Of a stretch of DNA of 64,000 nucleotides, positions 1-7,755 are shown piece by piece. The notes beneath the pieces were generated by a model. It saw nothing but the letters and a program-made list of their open reading frames with translations. It searched no databases and had not been told where the DNA came from. Every line of letters starts with the position of its first letter. The stretch's first letter is position 1. The DNA is taken from the NCBI GenBank assembly GCA_050246475.1, contig JBFWVZ010000003.1:186001-250000 (forward strand). The letters are read 5' to 3'. The stretch comes from CADEEL01 sp050246475 (GTDB taxonomy: Bacteria > Pseudomonadota > Alphaproteobacteria > Caulobacterales > Aquidulcibacteraceae). The translations under genes were made by a program, and so were the position numbers.

Positions 1-2
1 GC

Positions 3-143
3 GGCTTCGATGCGGCCTGCGCCGGCGCCTGGCTCCACGGCCGGGCAGGGGAGCGGGCGGGGCCCGGCCTTATCGCGGAAGATCTCCCCGAGGCGCTGCC
101 CAGCGTTCTCGACGCGCTATGGCGCGGCCCTAACTTGGTCTAA
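3..143 (+). CDS. nnrD: C-terminal fragment of NAD(P)H-hydrate repair enzyme (5' end outside window)
   Basis: An open frame enters from the left edge and ends with TAA. Its roughly 46 residues include the segment GFDAACAGAWLHG followed by GPGLIAEDLPEALPSVLDAL. This is the typical C-terminus of ADP-dependent (S)-NAD(P)H-hydrate dehydratase, alone or as the second half of a bifunctional Nnr with epimerase. The enzyme repairs hydrated NADH and NADPH in the cytoplasm. The catalytic GGxGD region lies outside the window, so the assignment rests on the tail only. Confidence 0.75.
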   Translation, partial: GFDAACAGAWLHGRAGERAGPGLIAEDLPEALPSVLDALWRGPNLV

Positions 144-193
144 CAATCAGGCGAGGGATCGCCGGGAACGCCCGGAAGCGGCGGGAGTGCGTG

Positions 194-865
194 ATGGTTT
201 GGTGGTGGTGGATCATTCCAGCGTTTGTGGCGCTGATTGGCGTCGCGCTGCTGATTGGCGGCTTTGGCTGGTTTTTCCGCGGCCGCGCCTTCAAGGGCGG
301 TCGCGGCGTGGTGAGCGGAGGTCTGATCACGGCGGCTGCGGCCGCTGTCGGCCTCCTTGGCCTCAACATCCAGACTTATCACCGGCTCACATACGAACGC
401 CCGGTCGCTGAAATCTCGCTGCGCCAGCTTGGCCCGCAGCATTTCACCGCGACGCTGACAGAGCCTGACGGCCAGGCGCGCGATTTCGAGGTGCGCGGGG
501 ATGAATGGCGTGTCGAGGCGCGCGTGTTGCGCTGGCGCCCATGGGCCAACGTGCTGGGGCTGGACAGCCAGTATCGCCTCGAGCGTTTGTCCGGCCGCTA
601 CGCCGATACCGATCAAGAACGACACGACGAACGCAGCGTTTATGGCATCGGCGCGGTCTCGGAGCCCGCGTCGAACGCCGTCGATCTTTGGGCCGTGTCG
701 CAACAGGCGAGCCAATACGTGCCCGTGGTCGATACGCTCTATGGCAGCGGCGCCTACATGCCGATGGCCAATGGCGCGACCTACGAAGTGATCATCACCC
801 AGTCCGGTCTGATCGCGCGTCCGACCAACGAGGCGGCGCAGGCAGCGATCACGCACTGGGACTGA
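194..865 (+). CDS. Small inner-membrane protein of unknown function
   Basis: A 223-residue protein. The ATG is preceded by GGGAG at 183-187; a GTG one codon earlier is the alternative start. Residues 1-25 form a very hydrophobic helix starting with a run of four tryptophans. A second helix (about residues 38-57) follows a short basic loop (FRGRAFKGGR). The remaining 165 residues are soluble and contain many aromatic residues in the segment around DEWRVEARVLRW. This suggests two N-terminal membrane helices with a periplasmic or cytoplasmic C-terminal domain. Similar proteins are often annotated vaguely as multidrug-efflux-like, but I see no transporter fold. It lies alone between nnrD and the TonB-receptor promoter region. 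Confidence 0.7.
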   Translation: MVWWWWIIPAFVALIGVALLIGGFGWFFRGRAFKGGRGVVSGGLITAAAAAVGLLGLNIQTYHRLTYERPVAEISLRQLGPQHFTATLTEPDGQARDFEVRGDEWRVEARVLRWRPWANVLGLDSQYRLERLSGRYADTDQERHDERSVYGIGAVSEPASNAVDLWAVSQQASQYVPVVDTLYGSGAYMPMANGATYEVIITQSGLIARPTNEAAQAAITHWD

Positions 866-1216
866 GTTAGTCGATCAAAAGAACCGTGAGCGGCCCGGCA
901 AGTCGCCCGGGCCGTTTTCGCGCGTGGGGTGCGCCACGGCGTGCCGCACCCCAATCGGAATTGAAATTACAACTACAAGAAATATTCGCGACGTACTACA
1001 ACTTGGATTACAGTTAGCGATTGTCAAACAGAAGTACACGTTACAAGTGAAAAAAGCACTACTTACACGTAATTATATATACAAATGATGCCCTTAAGTG
1101 ACACGCACGATCATTCCTTCGCTCCATTCGACGTGAGCGATTGACGCAATAAGTTGCCTGTCGAACCATACCCGAAGCGGCAATTTCACAAATACGAAAG
1201 CCGCAGGGAGGGTTTG
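866..1216. promoter_or_regulatory. AT-rich intergenic region upstream of the first TonB-dependent receptor
   Basis: No gene is visible in this 351-base stretch. Bases 955-1090 are markedly AT-rich compared with the surrounding high-GC DNA, with many TACAA/TTACA words. The right part carries ATTGACGC around 1140, also found upstream of the second receptor, and CTGTCGAA (CTGTCAAA at the second receptor). I infer a long regulated promoter and leader for the receptor gene. A specific operator cannot be named. Confidence 0.4.
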
Positions 1217-4138
1217 ATGATGCAAAAGGGCCCGGCCGATGGCCGGCGCGGCTTTCGCCGCGCGTTGATGTCCAACGTGGCGCTTGGGATTGTGGCTGCG
1301 GCGGGCGCGTTCGCTGGCGGCGCTGCTTACGCGCAGTCGACTGAGAGCGAAGAGATCGTCGTCACTGGCTCGCACATTCGCGGCACGCCGGAAACGGCCG
1401 CGCTTCCGGTTGAAGTGATCACCGCGCAGGATCTGCAGAACCAGGGTTCGCCGAGCGTCACGGAACTCGTGCGCAATCTCGGCGTCTCGACCGGGATCGA
1501 CGGCAACACCAACCAGTTCACGTCAAATGGCCTTGAAGGCCTCGGCAACGTGAACCTGCGCGGCCTTGGGCCGTCCCGCACGCTGGTGCTGATGAACGGC
1601 CGCCGCATGGTCGCGGCGCCCTACGGCATCGGCGAAAGCGCCCAATCTTTCGTTGATACGAACCTCATCCCCGCGAACGCGATCGGCCGCATCGAAGTCC
1701 TAAAGGATGGCGCGGCCGCGACCTACGGCTCCGACGCCATCGGCGGCGTCGTGAACTTCATCACACGCCGCGGCTTTGAGGGCCTCGAAGTCGGCGGCGA
1801 TTATCGCTTCATCGACGGCTCGGACGGCGACTATACCCTGAACGCCGCGTTCGGCTGGGAAAACGAGGCCGGCACGGTCGATTTCCTCCTCGCCGCCGGC
1901 GTGCAGCACCGGTCGGTGCTCAACACAACGGAACGCGATTGGGCAATCCGTCCGTTCGCGGAAAATCCGCTCGGCGGCTGGTCCGCGATCGCGAACCCCG
2001 GCCGCTTCCTCTACAACACCGGAACCGGCGCCTTCTTGAACGATCCCGCCTGCGCCAGCGGCGCGTTCCCGAACTCGATCGTGGCGGGCGGCGTCTGCCG
2101 TTTCCAATACACGCCGTTCGACAACTTGATCGAGGAAGAGGATCGCTACCAAGTTTACGGCGAGTTCAACGTCGCGCTCACGCCCGACTTGGATTTCCAC
2201 CTCGAGGGCCTCTACGCCTACACCGACATTCCCGACTGGGAGACGTCTCCGTCGTACCCGCCGCAGGTGCTGACGGCGCAGTTCGTGCCGGGCAATCACC
2301 CCGGTCTGATCAGTTTGATCAATCAAACCGGCGGCCCGGGCGTTTCGCCGTTTGAAGTTTTGCAAACCGGGCTTGGCGGCATCGGCTCGCTCTTCCTTGG
2401 CCGTTCCTTCGGCGCCGGCGGCTACCCCGGCTCCGACGACGGATCGCAGACCGGCTACCGCAATTACGAGGCGTTCAGGCTTTCTGCCGGTCTGACCGGC
2501 GAGTTCGACAACGGAATCGGCTGGGATGTCGCGGCCACGTTCATGGAAGATGAAGGCGAGCGGCTGACGAACGACACCTACATCGTCCGCTTTGCCGACG
2601 CGCTCGTCGGCCTCGGCGGACCCAATTGCGTGGACCTCGACCCTTTGACTCGCGGCACGCAAAACGTGCCCGGCTCGGCGGGCTGTCTCTACTACAACCC
2701 GTTCTCGACGGGCGTTCCGGGCGCGCCGCTCTATGACCCGACCGTTGAGAACTCGCCGGAATTGGCGGATTGGTTGACCGATCCGTCGCTTACGAACGCG
2801 ACCACGTCACTTTTCGTGATCGACGCGGTTTTCAATGGCGAATTGTGGGCAATGGCCGGCGGCAATGTCGGCTGGGCGGTCGGCTATCAGTACCGGTCCG
2901 ACCACTACAATCTGGAAGTGAACGATCAGGCCAACCTGGCGGTTACGCCTTGCCCCGATCCGCTCGACACCCCCGGCGTTGGTCCGTGCGCCAACGCCAC
3001 TGGCCCGTACTCCTTCTTGGCCGGCACGTTCGAGGCGAGCCTCAATCGCAACGTGAACTCGGTGTTCGGTGAATTGCGCTTACCGTTCACCGACAACTTC
3101 GAGGCCGTCGTTGCGGCGCGCTACGAAGTCTATGGCGGCGGCGCCGGCGATACGTTCGATCCGAAAATCTCGCTGCGCTGGCAGGCGACGCCCTGGCTTG
3201 CGTTCCGCGGTTCGGCTCAAACGAGTTTCCGCGGCCCGACGCTCGGGCAGCTGCAGGGGCAGTTCACGACGCTGCAATTCGTAGCGCCGGCGAATGCCTT
3301 CAAAGCGATCGACACGTTCGGCAATCCCGACCTCACGCCGGAAAGCGCATTCAGCTTCAATCTCGGCACGATCATTCAGGCGGGCGGCTTCCGCGCGACG
3401 ATCGACTACTGGAACTTCACCTTCGAGGATCCCGTCACCGTCGAACCGTTCGACGCGATCCTGGCAAACGTGCTTGCAACGGGTTGCAGCAACGCACTGG
3501 CGGCTCGGGTGGTGTTCAACGCGCCGGGTTGTTTGGGTTCGCAGGTTGCGCGCGTCCAAACCAACATCATCAACGGACCCGCGATTGAAACTTCAGGCGT
3601 CGATGTCGCGGCGCAGTATACCTGGGACGATGCGTTCGGGGGTGAGCTAACGCTCGGCGCCGGCGCCACGTACCTCATCGAGTACGTCGTCGATCCGCTG
3701 ATCGTGGATGGCGTGCAGATCACGCGCCTGCCCGGCATCAACAATCCGTATCCGGAAGACGGCGATCTGGCCGGCTATCTCAACCGCGGCACCGGCTATC
3801 GCTCGATGCCTGAGTTGAAGGTCGAACTCTTCGCCAACTTTGAAATCGGCGGCCACAACTTCCGCTGGGTGACGCACTATGTCGATGAGTACACCGACCA
3901 GCGCGGTCTTCCGCCGGTTGCGGCGGGCGTCCCCGCAGGCGCCACGATCGAATCCCAGTGGACGCACGACTTCCACTACAATTGGGAAACGCCGTGGGGT
4001 TCGCGGTTCTCGCTGTCCGTCCTCAACGTGATGGATGAAGAGCCGCCGCTTGCCTATCTCGACTTGAACTACGATCCCTACACGCATGATCCGGTCGGCC
4101 GCCAAATCCGGCTCGGCTTCACGCAACAATTCAACTGA
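1217..4138 (+). CDS. TonB-dependent outer-membrane receptor 1
   Basis: This 973-residue protein is of the usual size for large TonB-dependent receptors of Caulobacterales and sphingomonads. It starts at tandem ATG codons after a strong AGGGAGG site (1205-1212). The signal peptide ends around AAYAQ, followed by a TonB-box-like EEIVVTGS. A plug domain follows (PVEVITAQDL, NVNLRGLGPSRTLVLMNGRR, IEVLKDGAAATYGSDAIGGVVN). The rest is a 22-strand-type barrel with a terminal aromatic-rich strand ending in FN. It should import a scarce large substrate across the outer membrane using ExbBD-TonB energy. The substrate cannot be predicted. A sister gene lies directly downstream and both end in nearly the same terminator. 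Confidence 0.93.
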   Translation: MMQKGPADGRRGFRRALMSNVALGIVAAAGAFAGGAAYAQSTESEEIVVTGSHIRGTPETAALPVEVITAQDLQNQGSPSVTELVRNLGVSTGIDGNTNQFTSNGLEGLGNVNLRGLGPSRTLVLMNGRRMVAAPYGIGESAQSFVDTNLIPANAIGRIEVLKDGAAATYGSDAIGGVVNFITRRGFEGLEVGGDYRFIDGSDGDYTLNAAFGWENEAGTVDFLLAAGVQHRSVLNTTERDWAIRPFAENPLGGWSAIANPGRFLYNTGTGAFLNDPACASGAFPNSIVAGGVCRFQYTPFDNLIEEEDRYQVYGEFNVALTPDLDFHLEGLYAYTDIPDWETSPSYPPQVLTAQFVPGNHPGLISLINQTGGPGVSPFEVLQTGLGGIGSLFLGRSFGAGGYPGSDDGSQTGYRNYEAFRLSAGLTGEFDNGIGWDVAATFMEDEGERLTNDTYIVRFADALVGLGGPNCVDLDPLTRGTQNVPGSAGCLYYNPFSTGVPGAPLYDPTVENSPELADWLTDPSLTNATTSLFVIDAVFNGELWAMAGGNVGWAVGYQYRSDHYNLEVNDQANLAVTPCPDPLDTPGVGPCANATGPYSFLAGTFEASLNRNVNSVFGELRLPFTDNFEAVVAARYEVYGGGAGDTFDPKISLRWQATPWLAFRGSAQTSFRGPTLGQLQGQFTTLQFVAPANAFKAIDTFGNPDLTPESAFSFNLGTIIQAGGFRATIDYWNFTFEDPVTVEPFDAILANVLATGCSNALAARVVFNAPGCLGSQVARVQTNIINGPAIETSGVDVAAQYTWDDAFGGELTLGAGATYLIEYVVDPLIVDGVQITRLPGINNPYPEDGDLAGYLNRGTGYRSMPELKVELFANFEIGGHNFRWVTHYVDEYTDQRGLPPVAAGVPAGATIESQWTHDFHYNWETPWGSRFSLSVLNVMDEEPPLAYLDLNYDPYTHDPVGRQIRLGFTQQFN

Positions 4139-4162
4139 GCTCACTTAGAGGGGCAAAGCGGG

Positions 4163-4196
4163 CGGGGCGGCGTTTCGTACGCCGCCCCGTTTCTTT
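4163..4196 (+). terminator. Rho-independent terminator after TonB receptor 1
   Basis: A perfect 11-bp stem (CGGGGCGGCGT with ACGCCGCCCCG) closes a 5-base loop and is followed by TTTCTTT. The preceding GAGGGGCAAAGCGGG and the stem are almost identical to the terminator after receptor 2 at 6919-6953. Confidence 0.9.
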
Positions 4197-4220
4197 GCGT
4201 GTATCACAAAACGTACATTA

Positions 4221-4236
4221 CATTACGAGTGTAATG
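4221..4236. promoter_or_regulatory. Inverted repeat CATTAC-N4-GTAATG upstream of TonB receptor 2
   Basis: A perfect 6-bp inverted repeat with a 4-base spacer lies in an AT-rich stretch about 160 bases before the receptor start. Its size and spacing fit a dimeric repressor or activator site. No regulator is encoded next to it, so this is inference from symmetry alone. Confidence 0.35.
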
Positions 4237-4398
4237 GTAAATACTACTACAGAGGGAGCTGATGCGTTCTTGCTACAGCCCGTTGAATTTCGGACAGGCA
4301 AGGTTCGCCTTTCATTGACGCCCCCACGCGGCGACGCGCAGGTTTTCGGCGCGCGGCAGCCTGTCAAAACAAGAATCTGCCGTCAGGGAGGGTTTGCA

Positions 4399-6894
4399 AT
4401 GAAGCGTAAGGGCTCAGTCCCGGCGCGGGGCGGCAACGCGCGCACACTGACTAATCTCGCGCTTGGCATCGTGGCCGCCGGCGGAGCGATCGGCGTTGCG
4501 TCGCCGGCGTTGGCGCAGGAAGCGGAAGCCGACAGCGGAAGCGCGAGCGAGGCGATTGTCGTCACCGCCACGCGGCGCGAGCAGGCGATCCAAGACGTTC
4601 CGATCGCGGTCTCCGCCTATAACGCCGAAGCGCTCGATCAGCAGAACATCGTCAGCACGCAGGATCTCGCGCGCATCGCGCCGAGCTTGACGATCCAAAG
4701 CTCGAATTCGGAAACCGGCGGGTCCACGCTCCGCATCCGCGGCGTCGGCACCACGGGCAACAATATCGGCCTGGAAGGCGCCGTCGGCATCTTCATCGAC
4801 GGCGTCTATCGCCAGCGTGCGGGCCTCGCGCTCAACAATCTGTTCGACGTGCAGCGCATCGAAGTGCTGCGCGGGCCGCAAGGCACGCTCTTTGGCAAGA
4901 ACACGTCGGCGGGCGCGCTCGCCGTCATTCCGAATTATCCGCGCATCGGAAATTTCCAAGCCTCCGCTGAAATGGGCTTCAGCGAATTCGACGGCATGGA
5001 CTTCACTGGCATGCTCAACGTGCCGATCGGCGACGAATTCGCCGTTCGCGTAGCGGGCACCATGCAGGTCCGTGACGGATACATGCAGGACACGCGGACG
5101 GACGAGGTCTCGTTCGACCGCGATCGCGATCTCATTCGCGTGCAAGGTTTGTGGGAGCCGAATGACGACATTTCCTGGCGCGTTTCGCTCGATTGGTCGC
5201 AGAAGGACGAAAATTGCTGCCAAGCGGCGTACCGGTTCGTTTCTCCCGCAGTGCAGGCGAACTTCGGACTGTCGCTGCTTGCGCCTCCGGCCGCCGGCTT
5301 CCAGCCGTTCACCTATGACTTCACCAACACGATCGGCGTGCCGACGCTTGAGCACACGGACGAGTGGGGCTTCGGCAATTATTTCGATTGGGACCTGGGC
5401 GGGGCAACACTTCGCACAATCATCGCGCACCGCAATTTCACATCCGAGAACAGCCTCGACGCCGACTTCGGCCCGTCCGACATCGTGCGCCAGTCCTTCC
5501 CGGCGGAACAGACGCTCGATTCTTTCGAGGCGACGCTTTCCGGCAGCGCGGGCAATTTGGACTGGCTTGTCGGCGCCTATTACGCGCAGGAAGAAATCGA
5601 CCAGACGGTGTCCACCATCTACGGCACGCAAACAGGCGCCTTTGTTGCGCTCTTGAGCGGCGCCATCCCGGGCGGGCCGTTGCCAGCTGCCGCGGGTTGC
5701 GGCGCGGACGGCGCCGACGTCGACACCATCGGGGATTTCCCCTGCTATCCCGCCTTCGGCGGCAGCATCAGCAACGAGTTCTTCCAGGAAAGCACCACCT
5801 GGTCGCTGTTCACGCACAATACGTTCAACTTCTCCGATCAGTTCTCCGCGACGCTCGGCCTCCGGCTGAACAACGAAGAGAAAGAGGGCGGGGGACGGAA
5901 CTTCAATGTGAACAGCCCCTCATGCCTGGCGACGCCGGCCTCGCATCCAATCTGGGCATCTCCGTTCGCCGCCGGCATCCGGACGCTGTGCGATCGGCCC
6001 GACTACACCGGGCGCATCGACGAGCAAGAATGGACCGGCATCTTCAGCCTCAACTGGTCGCCGACCGACGACATCATGCTCTACGCGTCGTACAGCCACG
6101 GCTATAAGGCCGGCGGGATCAACCTCGATCGCGACGCCACCGTGCGCCCGGTCGTTGGCCCGGTGCTCCCGGATGGGACGATCATCGGTTCGCAGGACGC
6201 CATCAACGCCGCGTCCACATTCCTCCCGGAATTCTCGGATTCCTATGAACTCGGCATTCGCACACAATGGTTCGATCGCCAGCTGACGCTGAACCTAACT
6301 GCGTTCTGGACCGACTACACCGACTTCCAGCTCAACACGTTCACGGGCCTCGGTTTCATCATCTCGAACCCCGGTTCGGTTGAATCGCGCGGCGTGGAGT
6401 TGGAATCTCGCTGGACTCCGAACGATCGCTTCAGCATGGGACTGAACGCCTCGTGGATCGACGCAGTCTACGGCAACGATCCGGGGCTTTCGGTCGATCC
6501 GGATGGCGCCGGCATTCTTCTGCCGCTCGCCGGGCGCCAACTCACCAACGCCCCGGAATGGACAGTCTCTGGCAACATTCACGTCGAGCAGCCGCTCTGG
6601 GAAGGCGTGCGCGGGTTTGTCGATCTGAGCGCTCGCTATCGCAGCGAGTACAACACCGGCTCGGATCTCGATCCGCGGAAGTTCCAAGACGCGTTCACAA
6701 CTGTCGGCGCGCGCATCGGTCTGACCGGCGATGACGACAGCGGCTCGTGGGATGTGTACCTCTGGGGCGACAACATCACGGACGAAGAAGTCCACGTGAT
6801 CTCGTTCAACTCAGTCTTCCAGTCGGGCGGCATTTCCACCTTCCCCGGTGCGCCTGCAATGTGGGGCATCACGCTTCGCCGGCGTTTCGACTGA
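4399..6894 (+). CDS. TonB-dependent outer-membrane receptor 2
   Basis: An 831-residue receptor. The start at 4399 follows AGGGAGGGTTTG, nearly the same ribosome-binding leader as receptor 1. A signal peptide ends at SPALAQ, followed by the TonB-box-like EAIVVTATRR, a plug (DVPIAVSAYNAEAL, STLRIRGVGT, IEVLRGPQGTLFGKN) and a barrel ending WGITLRRRFD. The plug signature VPIAVS...GVFIDGVYR is typical of the large sphingomonad/Caulobacter receptor families. The two receptors are divergent in sequence despite sharing leader and terminator. The substrate is unknown. An upstream in-frame extension to 4195 lacks a ribosome-binding site and would run through the inverted repeat. Confidence 0.93.
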   Translation: MKRKGSVPARGGNARTLTNLALGIVAAGGAIGVASPALAQEAEADSGSASEAIVVTATRREQAIQDVPIAVSAYNAEALDQQNIVSTQDLARIAPSLTIQSSNSETGGSTLRIRGVGTTGNNIGLEGAVGIFIDGVYRQRAGLALNNLFDVQRIEVLRGPQGTLFGKNTSAGALAVIPNYPRIGNFQASAEMGFSEFDGMDFTGMLNVPIGDEFAVRVAGTMQVRDGYMQDTRTDEVSFDRDRDLIRVQGLWEPNDDISWRVSLDWSQKDENCCQAAYRFVSPAVQANFGLSLLAPPAAGFQPFTYDFTNTIGVPTLEHTDEWGFGNYFDWDLGGATLRTIIAHRNFTSENSLDADFGPSDIVRQSFPAEQTLDSFEATLSGSAGNLDWLVGAYYAQEEIDQTVSTIYGTQTGAFVALLSGAIPGGPLPAAAGCGADGADVDTIGDFPCYPAFGGSISNEFFQESTTWSLFTHNTFNFSDQFSATLGLRLNNEEKEGGGRNFNVNSPSCLATPASHPIWASPFAAGIRTLCDRPDYTGRIDEQEWTGIFSLNWSPTDDIMLYASYSHGYKAGGINLDRDATVRPVVGPVLPDGTIIGSQDAINAASTFLPEFSDSYELGIRTQWFDRQLTLNLTAFWTDYTDFQLNTFTGLGFIISNPGSVESRGVELESRWTPNDRFSMGLNASWIDAVYGNDPGLSVDPDGAGILLPLAGRQLTNAPEWTVSGNIHVEQPLWEGVRGFVDLSARYRSEYNTGSDLDPRKFQDAFTTVGARIGLTGDDDSGSWDVYLWGDNITDEEVHVISFNSVFQSGGISTFPGAPAMWGITLRRRFD

Positions 6895-6918
6895 TCCCGA
6901 TCTGAGGGGCAAAGCGGG

Positions 6919-6953
6919 CGGGGCGGCGTTTCATGCGCCGCCCCGTTTTCTTT
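6919..6953 (+). terminator. Rho-independent terminator after TonB receptor 2
   Basis: A stem of GGGGCGGCG with CGCCGCCCC (extended by a C-G pair) and a 7-base loop, followed by TTTTCTTT. It is a near copy of the terminator at 4163-4196, including the upstream GAGGGGCAAAGCGGG. Confidence 0.88.
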
Positions 6954-6964
6954 GCGCTGAGTGC

Positions 6965-7049
6965 TGGTGCGGACGGCGGGAGTCGAACCCGCACGCCTTT
7001 CGGCGCTGGAACCTAAATCCAGTGCGTCTGCCAGTTCCGCCACGTCCGC
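6965..7049 (-). tRNA. tRNA-Leu (anticodon UAG)
   Basis: The minus strand folds as a class II tRNA. The acceptor GCGGACG pairs with CGTCCGC, the anticodon stem-loop is CTGGA-TTTAGGT-TCCAG with UAG at positions 34-36, there is a long variable arm, and the T-arm contains GGTTCGACTCC. CCA is encoded. The 5' end lies only four bases after the stop codon of the upstream lipoprotein gene on the same strand. Confidence 0.95.
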
Positions 7050-7053
7050 ATTG

Positions 7054-7575
7054 TCATTGCTGCAGCACGCGCGCGCCGACATAGCAGGGCGCGACGGTGC
7101 AGGTCTTCAGGATGATCCGCACCGAATAGGCCGCGTCTGCCGCGGGGCGCAGGTTCACGAATGGGAAGTCGGTCGGCGCCGTGTCGCTCGCGACGACCGT
7201 TCCCGCCGAGTCGCGCACTTCGAGGTCGAGATCGTTGCACTCGTTGTCGCAGGCGCCGACGATCCGGTAGCTCACGCCGGCTCGCAGATTGACCGTGTAA
7301 TCATGATGCGCGCGCGGCTGCAGCGGCGCGACCGCGTCGTTGATCCCGGCGCTGCGGGTGAAGCCGGCCGCGCGATGCTGGGCGCCATAATCCAGATATT
7401 GCGCAATCAATTGCTCCAGCTGGCGCTGTTCGGCCTCGCTCAGCGTCACCTGACGACCGCCGGCCCCGATTGAGGGTGTGCCGACCTGGCCGTCATCCTC
7501 GCCCGGCTGCTGGATGGCCTGACCGCAGGCCGCGAGCGAGAAGGCCGCGAGAGCGGTAAGCGTCGTGCGGATCAT
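7054..7575 (-). CDS. Secreted lipoprotein with PPC-like C-terminal domain
   Basis: A 173-residue protein starting after GGGAG. The N-terminus is a lipoprotein signal with lipobox LAAC (Cys17), so the mature protein is probably lipid-anchored. A Gln/Glu-rich helix (about residues 45-60) precedes a beta-rich domain with the YTVNLRAGVSYRIVG...DLDLEVRDSAG...R-I-x-L pattern typical of bacterial pre-peptidase C-terminal (PPC) beta-sandwich domains. Two cysteines around residue 110 (GACDNEC) and two near the end (KTCTVAPC) may form disulfides. It has no recognisable catalytic part. It is read toward tRNA-Leu with a 4-base gap, so the two may share a transcript. Confidence 0.8.
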   Translation of the reverse strand: MIRTTLTALAAFSLAACGQAIQQPGEDDGQVGTPSIGAGGRQVTLSEAEQRQLEQLIAQYLDYGAQHRAAGFTRSAGINDAVAPLQPRAHHDYTVNLRAGVSYRIVGACDNECNDLDLEVRDSAGTVVASDTAPTDFPFVNLRPAADAAYSVRIILKTCTVAPCYVGARVLQQ

Positions 7576-7755
7576 GAAAACTCCCGGTAAGGATTGCCCG
7601 CCTGGAGCTAGAACGGCGCGCGCTTTGTGTCCATTCGGGCGGCGCGGGCGGCGTGGACACAAGCCTTAACGCCATGCCATAAGCCGCGCTTCCCAAAACA
7701 GCCGAGCGGCAGGGCATTTGCACCGCCGGCGCGCATGCGTTCCAGGACCAATCTC

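Noticed and set aside
4414..5817. 467-codon minus-strand frame over TonB receptor 2
   Set aside because: Arg-rich shadow; the receptor is unambiguous.
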